From DATCDE01 sp038252405 (GTDB lineage: Bacteria > Actinomycetota > Actinomycetes > Prado026), in the NCBI GenBank assembly GCA_038252405.1, contig JBBSAJ010000003.1, positions 1 through 64,000 of the forward strand: a stretch of DNA of 64,000 nucleotides. Reading direction: 5' to 3'. Position numbers and translations under genes: made by a program. How positions within the stretch are numbered: position 1 is the stretch's first letter; every line of letters starts with the position of its first letter. Shown piece by piece: positions 41,192 through 48,553 of this stretch. The notes under the pieces were generated by a model, which saw only the letters and a program-made list of their open reading frames with translations, did not search any database and was not told the origin of the DNA.

Positions 41192-41669
41192 CACCCGCGT
41201 CGTCCAGATATCCAGCCAACCGGTCCAGGAACGGCCGCTGCCCGGCCACGATCCTCGCCCTGGCCTCGTCGACCTCGAACCAGGCGGCCCGGTCGATCTC
41301 CGGGAACTCGGCCAGCCGACCGGACCGGGGCGGCCACTCCAGGGTGAACGTCCCCGGCGTGACGGCCGACGGGTCGAGGTCGCCCGCACCGGCCCACAGC
41401 TCGACCCGCTTCCCGCCCGGCTGGCGGACCTCGCCGAGCCCGACCAGCTCCTCGACCGCGAGCGGTAGCGGCAGGCCGAGCTCCTCGGTGAACTCTCGGA
41501 CGGCGGCCACCAGCGCGGGCTCGGCGTCGTCGTGCTCGCCCTTGGGCACCGACCACGCGCCGGCGTCCTTCCGAGCCCAGAACGGACCGCCCATGTGCCC
41601 GAGCAGCACCTCGATGCCACCACTCGAGGTGCGTCTCCACAGCAGGATTCCCGCGCTGCGCCTGGTCAT
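41184..41669 (-). CDS. NUDIX hydrolase
   Basis: A 161-residue single-domain NUDIX protein. The NUDIX box is complete (G-EHDDA-E-PALVAAV-REFTEELG), preceded by GAWSVPKGEH as in the diadenosine-polyphosphate and NTP-pyrophosphatase groups. ATG 41669 overlaps the TetR gene stop (ATGA). A further in-frame ATG lies at 41684. It is probably a house-cleaning pyrophosphohydrolase co-transcribed with hrpA. Confidence 0.9.
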   Translation of the reverse strand: MTRRSAGILLWRRTSSGGIEVLLGHMGGPFWARKDAGAWSVPKGEHDDAEPALVAAVREFTEELGLPLPLAVEELVGLGEVRQPGGKRVELWAGAGDLDPSAVTPGTFTLEWPPRSGRLAEFPEIDRAAWFEVDEARARIVAGQRPFLDRLAGYLDDAGDD

Positions 41670-42238
41670 CCGGCGCTCACCCATGCGGTCATCGTGGCGT
41701 CCAGGCCGTCCACCAGTCGCCGGAAGCTGCGGTCGACGTCTCGCGGCAGGCCGAACCCGCCGCCAGCCTCGAGGGTGACGAACCCGTGCAGACCTGCGCG
41801 CAGGGCACGAGTCGCGTCGACGGCGTCGTCGCCGCTGAGCCCGTACCCGGCCAGGACAGCGAGCACCACCCGCAGCACCGCGTCGGTCACAGCACGGTGC
41901 TCGTCGTCGTCCGGTGCGGGCGCCCGCACCGTCGCCGCGTACCGGCCCGGATAGGCGTGCCCGAAGCCGCGGTACGCGTCGGCGACGGCCCGCAGTGCGT
42001 CACCACCGGCGCGGCCGACCGCCGCCGCGGACAGGACCTCGCCCAGCTCGCGGGTGGCCTGCACGGCGATGTCGCGGCGCAGGCCGTCCAGCCCGGAGAT
42101 GTGCTTGTACAGGCTCGGCAGCCGCACCCCGAACCGGGCGGCCACGGCGGCGAGGCTGAGCTGGTCCCAGCCGGTCGCGTCGGCGACGTCGGCCGCCTCG
42201 CGTACCACGACGTCGTGGCTGAGACCCGCTCTAGGCAC
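41666..42238 (-). CDS. TetR family regulator
   Basis: A 190-residue TetR repressor: helix-turn-helix at residues ~10-60 (VVVREAADVADATGWDQLSL, FGVRLPSLYKHISGLDGLRR) and a TetR_C-type ligand domain with AGLHGFVTLEAGGGFGL near 150. The GTG start overlaps the upstream alpha/beta hydrolase stop. It probably controls the hydrolase gene through the inverted repeat at 43064-43080. Confidence 0.88.
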   Translation of the reverse strand: MPRAGLSHDVVVREAADVADATGWDQLSLAAVAARFGVRLPSLYKHISGLDGLRRDIAVQATRELGEVLSAAAVGRAGGDALRAVADAYRGFGHAYPGRYAATVRAPAPDDDEHRAVTDAVLRVVLAVLAGYGLSGDDAVDATRALRAGLHGFVTLEAGGGFGLPRDVDRSFRRLVDGLDATMTAWVSAG

Positions 42239-43043
42239 CCGGCGCCACCCGGGCGAGGAAGCCGAGGACGGCGGGGTTGACCAGGTCCGGACGCTGCGCC
42301 TGCGGGTAGTGGCCGGCGTCCGGGACCATCATCAGCTCGGCCCGCAGCCGCTCGGCGACCCACTGCCCCTCGGCAGCCGGGTCGGTGAAGTCGGGATCGC
42401 GCTCGCCCATGACCACGAGGGTCGGCGCCGTGACCCGGTCGAGCCGCTCCTCGGCTGGGGCGTGCGAGGTGTGCGTGGTGGCTCGGAACGCGGCGCCGTA
42501 CCCCGGGCGCTTGAGACCGGCCACGACCGCCGCGCGGTGCTCCTCGAAGTCGGCGGGCCGCTCGCCGGTGTACAGCGTCGGAAGGTAGGAGCGCCACACC
42601 GAGGTGCGCCACCGCCCGGCCATCGCCAGCCGCAGGGCCCACCGCAACAGCACGTTGACCCGCGTGTTGTGCACGAACGGCCCGAGCAGGACCAGTCCGG
42701 CGACGGCCTCGGGCCGCTCCGCCGCGGCCCACACCGCGGACCCGGCAGCCATCGAGTTGCCCAGCACGACGGCGGGACCGCCGAGGTGCTCGACCAGCGC
42801 GAGGATGTCCTCGCCGGCGGCGACGTCGTCGTACGCGGCGAAGGTCGGGTCGCTGTCGCCGTGCCCCCGCAGGTCCATGGTGGCCACCCGGTAGCCGGCC
42901 GCGGCCAGCTCAGGGACGACGAACCGGTAGACGCTGCGCAGGTCGCCCATGCCCGGTACGCAGACGACCAGTGGTCCGTCTCCGATGACGTCGTAGCCGA
43001 TCCGCCCCTCGCCGCGGGCAAGGTACCTGGTCTCCGCACTCAT
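42231..43043 (-). CDS. Alpha/beta-fold hydrolase
   Basis: A 270-residue alpha/beta hydrolase. Visible: strand and oxyanion region VVCVPGMGDLRSVYR, DLRGHGDSD, nucleophile elbow GNSMAAG (Ser), acid Asp in VVMGERDPDF and base His in PDAGHYPQAQRP. ATG 43043 is used; ATG 43055 is also possible. It heads a minus-strand operon with a TetR regulator, NUDIX and hrpA. Substrate unknown; the esterase and haloalkane-dehalogenase groups share this build. Confidence 0.87.
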   Translation of the reverse strand: MSAETRYLARGEGRIGYDVIGDGPLVVCVPGMGDLRSVYRFVVPELAAAGYRVATMDLRGHGDSDPTFAAYDDVAAGEDILALVEHLGGPAVVLGNSMAAGSAVWAAAERPEAVAGLVLLGPFVHNTRVNVLLRWALRLAMAGRWRTSVWRSYLPTLYTGERPADFEEHRAAVVAGLKRPGYGAAFRATTHTSHAPAEERLDRVTAPTLVVMGERDPDFTDPAAEGQWVAERLRAELMMVPDAGHYPQAQRPDLVNPAVLGFLARVAPGA

Positions 43044-43063
43044 GCTCGTATCCATAGCCAATA

Positions 43064-43080
43064 GGCTAGCCCAGTTAGCC
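43064..43080. promoter_or_regulatory. Candidate TetR operator
   Basis: GGCTA at 43064-43068 and TAGCC at 43076-43080, 7 bases apart, lie just upstream of the hydrolase-tetR operon. An interrupted palindrome of 17 bases next to a TetR-controlled gene is the usual arrangement for autoregulation. Confidence 0.45.
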
Positions 43081-43101
43081 AACCCCAGTCAACCCCCCTC
43101 C

Positions 43102-43151
43102 CGCATGAAGGGCACCTTCTGTGCGCACCACCGCACAGACCCACCCTTCAT
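43102..43151 (+). repeat. 50-bp palindromic repeat, copy H
   Basis: Copy H, forward orientation, closest to the consensus. It has CGCATGAAGGGCACCTTC, a perfect 6-bp inner stem TGTGCG-N6-CGCACA, and CACCCTTCAT at the end. It is the only copy not touching a coding end. It lies between the divergent hydrolase and MFS genes. Confidence 0.9.
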
Positions 43152-43295
43152 GGACGCCGGCCGAGCGGACGCCGTCGGCCACTGTCGAGTGGCGGACCGG
43201 TCGGGGGGAATCGGTACGGTGGGCCGCCGGTTGGCACAGCCACCAGACCGGTCAGCCCCTCGCCACCCGTCCGCCCTTGAACCCGTGGAGCTCGC

Positions 43296-44795
43296 ATGAC
43301 CACCGCCCCCGCCGTCCCCCAGGCCGGCGAGAAGGACCCGCTGCGCTGGAAAGCGATGATCTTCATCGGCATCAGCCAGCTCATGGTGGTGCTGGACGCC
43401 TCCATCGTGAACCTCGCGCTGCCGAGCGCGAAGCGCGCCCTCGGCATCAGCGACGCGAACCAGCAGTGGGTCATCACCGCCTACACGCTGACCTTCGGCG
43501 GTCTGCTGCTGCTCGGCGGTCGCATCGCCGACTACATGGGGCGCAAGCGCGCCTTCCTCATCGGCCTGGTCGGGTTCGCGGTCGCCTCGCTGCTCGGCGG
43601 CATCGCACCCACCGCAGGTGTGCTCTTCGCCGCCCGCGCGCTGCAGGGGGCCTTCGCGGCGCTGCTGGCACCGGCCGCACTGTCGCTGGTCAGCGTGATC
43701 TTCACCGACCCCAGGGAGCGGGCCAAGGCGTTCGGCATCTTCGGCGCGATCGCCGGCGGCGGGGCGGCCATCGGCCTGCTGCTCGGCGGGGTGCTCACCG
43801 AGTACGCCTCCTGGCGCTGGTGCCTGGCCGTGAACACCCCGATCTCGATCATCGCCGCGCTCGGCGCCATCCGCTTCATCCGGGAGTCCAAGGCTCCGGG
43901 CAACACCTCCTACGACGTCCCCGGCGCGATCACGGTGACGCTCGGGCTGGTGTCCCTCGTGTATGGCCTGACGAAGGCGGCGCCCAAGCCGGGCGACGTC
44001 GGCGCCCACTGGACCGAGCCGGCCACGCTGGCCTTCCTGGTCACCGGGGTCGTGCTGCTCATCGCGTTCGTGCTGATCGAGCTGCGAACCTCCAACCCGC
44101 TGCTCCCGATGCGGGTCGCGCTCGAACGGAACCGGGGCGGGGCCTACCTGTCCAGCCTGATCACCGGCGCGGGACTGTTCTCGATGTTCCTGTTCCTCGG
44201 GCTCTACCTGCAGGTCATCAAGGGCTTCAGCCCGGTCCGGGCCGGCTTCGCGTTCCTGCCGTTCTCGATCGGCATCATCCTGACCGCCGGGGTTGCCTCG
44301 TACCTGCTGCCCAAGCTGGGGCCGCGCCCGCTCATGGTCCCGGGCCTGCTGATGGCGGCGTCCGGCCTGTACTGGCTGACCTTCTTGAAGTACGACTCCG
44401 CGTACCTGACCCATGTGCTGCCCGCGATGCTGCTCATGAGCGTCGGCATGGCCTTCGTGTTCATCCCGACGGCGAGCACGGCCCTGCACGGCGTCGGCCA
44501 CCACGACGCCGGCGTCGCGAGCGCGCTGATCAACGCCAGCCAGCAGGTCGGCGGGTCGATCGGGGCCGCCCTGCTCAACACGGTGGCGGTCACGGCGTCC
44601 GCGAGCTACATCGCGTCGCACCTCCCGCCGACGACGACGACGCAGTACGAGGCGCTGACCGCCGGCTACACCAAGGCCTTCATGGTCAGCACCGGTCTCA
44701 TGTTGTTGGCGGCGGTGGTCGTGCTGGCCTTGATCCGGATCGGCAAGGAGTCGCTCCAGGAGCACGACGACGAGGTGCCGGTCCCCCTGGGCTGA
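43296..44795 (+). CDS. MFS transporter, DHA2 (14-helix drug exporter) family
   Basis: A 499-residue multidrug-type exporter. Marks of the DHA2/EmrB-QacA group: MVVLDASIVNLALP in helix 1, the loop motif GGRIADYMGRKRAF after helix 2, and the antiporter motif C region GGGAAIGLLLGGVLTEYASWRW in helix 5. About 14 hydrophobic helices are present. GGAGCTCGC precedes the ATG. Proton-driven efflux of hydrophobic compounds is expected. It is transcribed alone, divergent from the hydrolase-tetR operon. Confidence 0.92.
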   Translation: MTTAPAVPQAGEKDPLRWKAMIFIGISQLMVVLDASIVNLALPSAKRALGISDANQQWVITAYTLTFGGLLLLGGRIADYMGRKRAFLIGLVGFAVASLLGGIAPTAGVLFAARALQGAFAALLAPAALSLVSVIFTDPRERAKAFGIFGAIAGGGAAIGLLLGGVLTEYASWRWCLAVNTPISIIAALGAIRFIRESKAPGNTSYDVPGAITVTLGLVSLVYGLTKAAPKPGDVGAHWTEPATLAFLVTGVVLLIAFVLIELRTSNPLLPMRVALERNRGGAYLSSLITGAGLFSMFLFLGLYLQVIKGFSPVRAGFAFLPFSIGIILTAGVASYLLPKLGPRPLMVPGLLMAASGLYWLTFLKYDSAYLTHVLPAMLLMSVGMAFVFIPTASTALHGVGHHDAGVASALINASQQVGGSIGAALLNTVAVTASASYIASHLPPTTTTQYEALTAGYTKAFMVSTGLMLLAAVVVLALIRIGKESLQEHDDEVPVPLG

Positions 44796-44817
44796 CCCGC
44801 GGCCGCGGCAGCGCCGG

Positions 44818-46734
44818 TCAGGGGTGTCGAGGTGTCGCTGCCTGCTGACCGGCGTGTTCGGTCCCGGACCGTTCCGCGGGCCGAACGAGTCGACGCAGCA
44901 GGGCCTGGGTCTCGGCGTCCGTCGACATCACCACCGTGCCCTCCATGGCACGGGTCAGCAGCACCTTGTAGGTGTTGCGCACCGCGCGGTCGAAGTCCTC
45001 CGGCGAGCGGCGCCGCACGGCGGTGTCGTGGCTGGCGGAACGGTCCGCCAGCCAGCGGTCGGTGCGCCACACCAGGTCCGGCCCGAGGATCACCCCGTTC
45101 CAGTCGTACTCGAAGCCCTGCGCCGTGTACACACAGCCGACCTGGTCGAAGCCGGCTGGGTCGCTGGCCCAGAACGAGCGGGCGGGGGCCCCTCCGTGCG
45201 CGGTCTCCTTCTTGTTGTTCCACGGGCGGTGCCACTGCCCGACCACCACGTCCGCGACCAGCCCACCAGCCGGTTGCGGATCGCTCCACGGCCAGCAGTA
45301 CCCGGCGGTGATGCGGGCCGTGTACCCCTCCGCCAGCCGGGACCTCAGCGCCGCCTCCAGCGCCTCCGGCGACTCGGCCACGTCGAGGCGCATGTGGTCG
45401 TCGCCGCCCCATGGCACCGGCCCCTCCCCGACCAGTCCGAGCAGCCGCAGCACCCACTCCTCGTAGGCCCGGCTCCCACCGCAGCGGAACTGGCCGTCGA
45501 GATCGACCTGCCGGACATCCAACCCCAGGCGGGCCGCCGCGGCTCTGATGTCCGCCACGGTTCCTATCTCACCGGGACGGACCACCTGGTGCTCGTCCAA
45601 CAGGAACACGGGTACCCGCGCTGCAGCGATCAGCTCGTCGACCTGCGGCCGGCCGGTGCGATGGGTGGCCGGCGTGTAGCGGTTGGCCGAGCTCGCCCGG
45701 ATCCGGTGTGCCTCGTCGCACACCAGCACCTCGATGCCGTTGGGATCGGCGTCCACGAACTGGTTGAAGTACTTGAACAGGGACCTCACCGCGGGTGCCC
45801 GCCGCCCGGCCACTCGGCGCAGGGTGCCGGTGAACGCCGACGACCCGGTGGCGTGCAGCACGCTCCTGCCCTGCCGGGCCAGCTCACCGAGCAGGGAGAG
45901 CGCGATGACGCTCTTGCCGGACCCCGGCCCTCCGGTGACGACGATCACCTCCTTGACGTCGCCCCGTCGGGCACGTTCCACCGCCCGCAGGACCAGTGAG
46001 TAGGCGACCTGTTGCTCGTCCAGCAGGACGAACTGCTCGCGCCGCTGCACCTCATCGGCGGCCACGGACAACAGCTGCCTGGACGGACGCACCGCGCTGC
46101 CCAGCAGCAGGTCCGCCGCGGCGACCCCCGGCAGGGGCGCAAGGGTTGAGCGCAACAGCTCGAGCAGCTCGCCTCTCCGCTGGCCGGTGACCAGCCGGCC
46201 CAGCTCGTCCGCGGGCAGCTCGAACAGGTCGGCCACCGAGGCGTCGGTCGCGTTGTGCAGGTAGGCGATCCCCAGCAGGTGCGCCCGCGCCGCCTCGAGC
46301 GACGGCAGGAAGTCCCGCACATACCGGGCGTAGCCGCGCACCTGCGCGACCGGGTGCTCCAGGTCCCGGCCCGGGTGACCCTTGACCAGGCACACGTCAG
46401 GCGCGTCGCTGAGCGTCTCAGCGGTCGACCACTGCTTGAGCTCCACGACCACGAAGGCCGGCCGGCCGGTCCGCGGGTGCACCCCGGCGAGAACGACGTC
46501 CGCCCGCTTGGAGCTGAGCGGGAGCTGGTACTCCACGAGCACCTCGACCTCGTCCAGGCCAGCCTCGACGAGGTCCGCGCTGAGGACGCGCAGGCTGTGC
46601 TCCCAGGCGCGCAGCTGCGACGCCGGTGCCCGGTAGCCCAAGGAGAACCGGTACTGGGTGGCCAGCCGGGTCGACAGGGTGCCCTCCAGGGCCAACGCGC
46701 GCAGCTCCGCCACGCAGGCACGCAGCAGCGGCAC
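44818..46734 (-). CDS. DUF2075 helicase with N-terminal PD-(D/E)XK nuclease-like domain
   Basis: A 638-residue two-part protein. Residues ~60-190 have a restriction-nuclease-like pattern: Asp79 (RADVVL), Glu98-x-Lys100 (VVVELKQW) and a helix QVRGYARYVRDF. From ~265 it is a P-loop DUF2075/Schlafen-group-3-type helicase: Walker A GGPGSGKS (268-275), Walker B VLVCDEAHR (340-343), VFLLDEHQVVRPGE, QFRCGGS and the late arginine motif LLTRAMEGTVV. GTG 46734 follows CGGGAG. It is divergent from a MazG-like gene 118 bp away. This combination suggests nucleic-acid defence or repair (inference). Confidence 0.85.
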   Translation of the reverse strand: MPLLRACVAELRALALEGTLSTRLATQYRFSLGYRAPASQLRAWEHSLRVLSADLVEAGLDEVEVLVEYQLPLSSKRADVVLAGVHPRTGRPAFVVVELKQWSTAETLSDAPDVCLVKGHPGRDLEHPVAQVRGYARYVRDFLPSLEAARAHLLGIAYLHNATDASVADLFELPADELGRLVTGQRRGELLELLRSTLAPLPGVAAADLLLGSAVRPSRQLLSVAADEVQRREQFVLLDEQQVAYSLVLRAVERARRGDVKEVIVVTGGPGSGKSVIALSLLGELARQGRSVLHATGSSAFTGTLRRVAGRRAPAVRSLFKYFNQFVDADPNGIEVLVCDEAHRIRASSANRYTPATHRTGRPQVDELIAAARVPVFLLDEHQVVRPGEIGTVADIRAAAARLGLDVRQVDLDGQFRCGGSRAYEEWVLRLLGLVGEGPVPWGGDDHMRLDVAESPEALEAALRSRLAEGYTARITAGYCWPWSDPQPAGGLVADVVVGQWHRPWNNKKETAHGGAPARSFWASDPAGFDQVGCVYTAQGFEYDWNGVILGPDLVWRTDRWLADRSASHDTAVRRRSPEDFDRAVRNTYKVLLTRAMEGTVVMSTDAETQALLRRLVRPAERSGTEHAGQQAATPRHP

Positions 46735-46749
46735 GACCGACTCCCGAGA

Positions 46750-46766
46750 GGCAAGGTGAACTTGCC
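46750..46766. promoter_or_regulatory. Inverted repeat between the helicase and MazG-like genes
   Basis: GGCAAG (46750-46755) and CTTGCC (46761-46766) form a perfect 6-bp palindrome with a 5-base centre, 16 bp upstream of the helicase GTG and in the shared divergent promoter region. It could co-regulate both genes. Confidence 0.42.
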
Positions 46767-46852
46767 TGCGGGTGGGGGCTTGTCACCTCGACGCGCCCGT
46801 CGGGCCGCAGTGCGAACGGGTCCGACCCTAGCCGGTGCGGTAGGAAGGGCGG

Positions 46853-47191
46853 GTGGACCTCGACGAGCTGCAGACCCGAGTCCAGGAGTTCGCTGCGGAA
46901 CGGGACTGGCAGCAGTTCCACACCCCGAAGAACCTGGCCATGGCGGTGGCCGGTGAGGCCGGCGAGCTGGTGGCCGAGTTCCAGTGGCTGACCCCCGAGC
47001 AGTCGACCGCCCTGGCCGCTGAGGCGCTCGACCGGACCGCAGCGGAGATGGCCGACGTGCTCATCTACCTGGTGCGGCTCGCGGACGTCCTCGGGGTGGA
47101 CCTGCTGGAGGCCGCCGCCAGCAAGCTGTCCAGCAACGCGGTCCGGTATCCGACGGCCGGCGTACGTGGGTCGGCGGCCAAGCGGCCCTGA
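46853..47191 (+). CDS. MazG-like nucleotide pyrophosphohydrolase
   Basis: A 112-residue all-alpha NTP pyrophosphohydrolase. The metal-binding motif is EAGELVAEFQW with EMADVLIYLVRLADVLGVDL (ExxE12-28ExxD). It is of the short RS21-C6/dCTPase-like type, which hydrolyses non-canonical or pyrimidine dNTPs. GTG 46853 follows AGGAAGGG. It is divergent from the nuclease-helicase gene. Nucleotide-depleting enzymes next to helicases occur in anti-phage loci, but a house-cleaning role is equally possible. Confidence 0.88.
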   Translation: MDLDELQTRVQEFAAERDWQQFHTPKNLAMAVAGEAGELVAEFQWLTPEQSTALAAEALDRTAAEMADVLIYLVRLADVLGVDLLEAAASKLSSNAVRYPTAGVRGSAAKRP

Positions 47192-47240
47192 GGTCGCGTC
47201 GCCGCGCCGCGGGCTGGGAACAGCTACGATGCCGACTCGC

Positions 47241-47262
47241 TTTAGTTGAGTGTTGAACTAAA
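47241..47262. promoter_or_regulatory. MarR-type operator in front of the pirin gene
   Basis: TTTAGTT (47241-47247) and AACTAAA (47256-47262) form a perfect 7-bp palindrome with an 8-base centre (GAGTGTTG). This AT-rich site of 22 bp stands out in GC-rich DNA, 25 bp upstream of the pirin ATG. Palindromes of this look are typical MarR-family operators. No marR gene lies in the window. Confidence 0.6.
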
Positions 47263-47287
47263 TACTCGGATCCCGGAGGTCCCGCGC

Positions 47288-48277
47288 ATGCCCGCCGTCA
47301 CGGTCGAGAACCCGCTGGCCCTGCCCCGCGTCCGGAAGACTCACCCTGAGGTTGACGTTGATCGCCCGGTGGTCGCCGTCACCACGGCCCCCCACGGGGT
47401 CGAGGGCGAGGGCTTCCCGGTCCGGCGTGCCTTCGCCGGCGTCGACCTAAGCGCCCTCGACCCGTTCATCCACATGGACCAGATGGGTGAGGTCGACTAC
47501 GCGCCGGGCGAGCCCAAGGGCACGGCCTGGCACCCGCACCGCGGGTTCGAGACCGTCACCTACATGATCGACGGTGAGATGGCCCACTCCGACTCCAACG
47601 GCGGCGGCGGTCTGATCACCAACGGGGACACCCAGTGGATGACCGCGGGCGCCGGCATCCTGCACATCGAGACGCCACCGGAGCACCTGGTCGTCAGCGG
47701 TGGTCTGTTCCATGGCCTGCAGCTGTGGGTCAACCTCCCGCGGGCCTTGAAGCTGGCCCCGCCGCGCTATCAGGACATCCGGTCGTCCAAGGTCGCCCTG
47801 CTCAGCTCGCCGGACGGCGGCGCGCTGGTCCGCGTGATCGCTGGAGCGGTCGGCGGTCAGGCCGGCCCCGGCTCGACGCACACACCGATCACCCTCGTCC
47901 ACGCGACCCTCGCCCCGGGCGCGTCCCTGACACTGCCCTGGCGCTCGGACTTCAACGGCCTGGTCTACGGGCTCAGCGGCGCCGGCACGGTCGGCGCCGA
48001 GCGCCGGCCGTTCGGCTCCGGACAGCTGGCCGTCTTCGGCGCGGGCGACACGATCACCGTGGCGGCGGCCCCGAAGCAGGACCCCCGCGTCGACGCCCTG
48101 GACGTCTTCATCCTCGGCGGGCAGCCGATCCGCGAGCCCGTCGCCGCCTACGGACCGTTCGTCATGAACACCCGGGCCGAGCTCGTCCAGGCGTTCGAGG
48201 ACTACCAGGCCGGTCGCCTCGGCAGCATCCCCGCGGCGGACGCCGACGTCGACGCCAGCACCCCGGGCGCCGAATAG
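47288..48277 (+). CDS. Pirin family protein
   Basis: A bicupin of 329 residues. The N-terminal cupin has the pirin metal signature (DPFIHMDQMG, WHPHRGFETVTYMIDGEMAHSDS, GDTQWMTAGAGILH), with the His and Glu iron ligands present. The C-terminal cupin (~200-310) is followed by GGQPIREPVAAYGPFVMNT. Bacterial pirins are redox sensors or quercetinase-like dioxygenases. GGAGG precedes the ATG, and a MarR-like operator lies upstream, which suggests induction by oxidants or phenolics. Confidence 0.9.
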   Translation: MPAVTVENPLALPRVRKTHPEVDVDRPVVAVTTAPHGVEGEGFPVRRAFAGVDLSALDPFIHMDQMGEVDYAPGEPKGTAWHPHRGFETVTYMIDGEMAHSDSNGGGGLITNGDTQWMTAGAGILHIETPPEHLVVSGGLFHGLQLWVNLPRALKLAPPRYQDIRSSKVALLSSPDGGALVRVIAGAVGGQAGPGSTHTPITLVHATLAPGASLTLPWRSDFNGLVYGLSGAGTVGAERRPFGSGQLAVFGAGDTITVAAAPKQDPRVDALDVFILGGQPIREPVAAYGPFVMNTRAELVQAFEDYQAGRLGSIPAADADVDASTPGAE

Positions 48278-48342
48278 CGCCAGCACCGCCCAGGTCGACC
48301 GGCTTGTTGGCGGCCCGCACCTCGACAGGGGAGACTCAAGGC

Positions 48343-48537
48343 ATGGCAGCCGAACCAGAGCAGACCAGCGACAGCAGCGACGACCCCAAGGAGCAGTTCC
48401 GGCAGGCCCTGGAGCGCAAGAAGCGTCAGGCCGGTGACGGCGTCGGCCAGACCGGTCACGGCCAGTCGCCGCACGGTGGCACCGACACCCACCAGCACGG
48501 CGGCCGGCGCGAGTTCCGCCGCAAGGCCGGCGGCTGA
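48343..48537 (+). CDS. DUF5302 family small protein
   Basis: A 64-residue, highly charged, His/Gly-rich protein. It has DDPKEQFRQALERKKRQ in the first half and REFRRKAGG at the end, the pattern of the actinobacterial DUF5302 family. It is predicted disordered apart from the first helix. GGGGAGA precedes the ATG. It lies between the two pirin genes, in the same direction. Function unknown. Confidence 0.75.
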   Translation: MAAEPEQTSDSSDDPKEQFRQALERKKRQAGDGVGQTGHGQSPHGGTDTHQHGGRREFRRKAGG

Positions 48538-48553
48538 CCGCCGCCGCCCGACC

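Noticed and set aside
38300..41347. 1015-codon open frame opposite hrpA
   Set aside because: Same artefact. The minus strand carries all helicase motifs, and the plus-strand product is low-complexity and unlike any protein.
12541..43151. CRISPR-like interpretation of the 50-bp repeats
   Set aside because: Copies are dispersed over 30 kb, in both orientations, without regular spacers or cas genes.
12541..43151. Short peptides readable inside the repeats (such as MKGTFCA.. and MKVPFCA..)
   Set aside because: The similarity follows from the shared DNA. Reading frames differ between copies and there is no ribosome site, so they are not treated as small genes.
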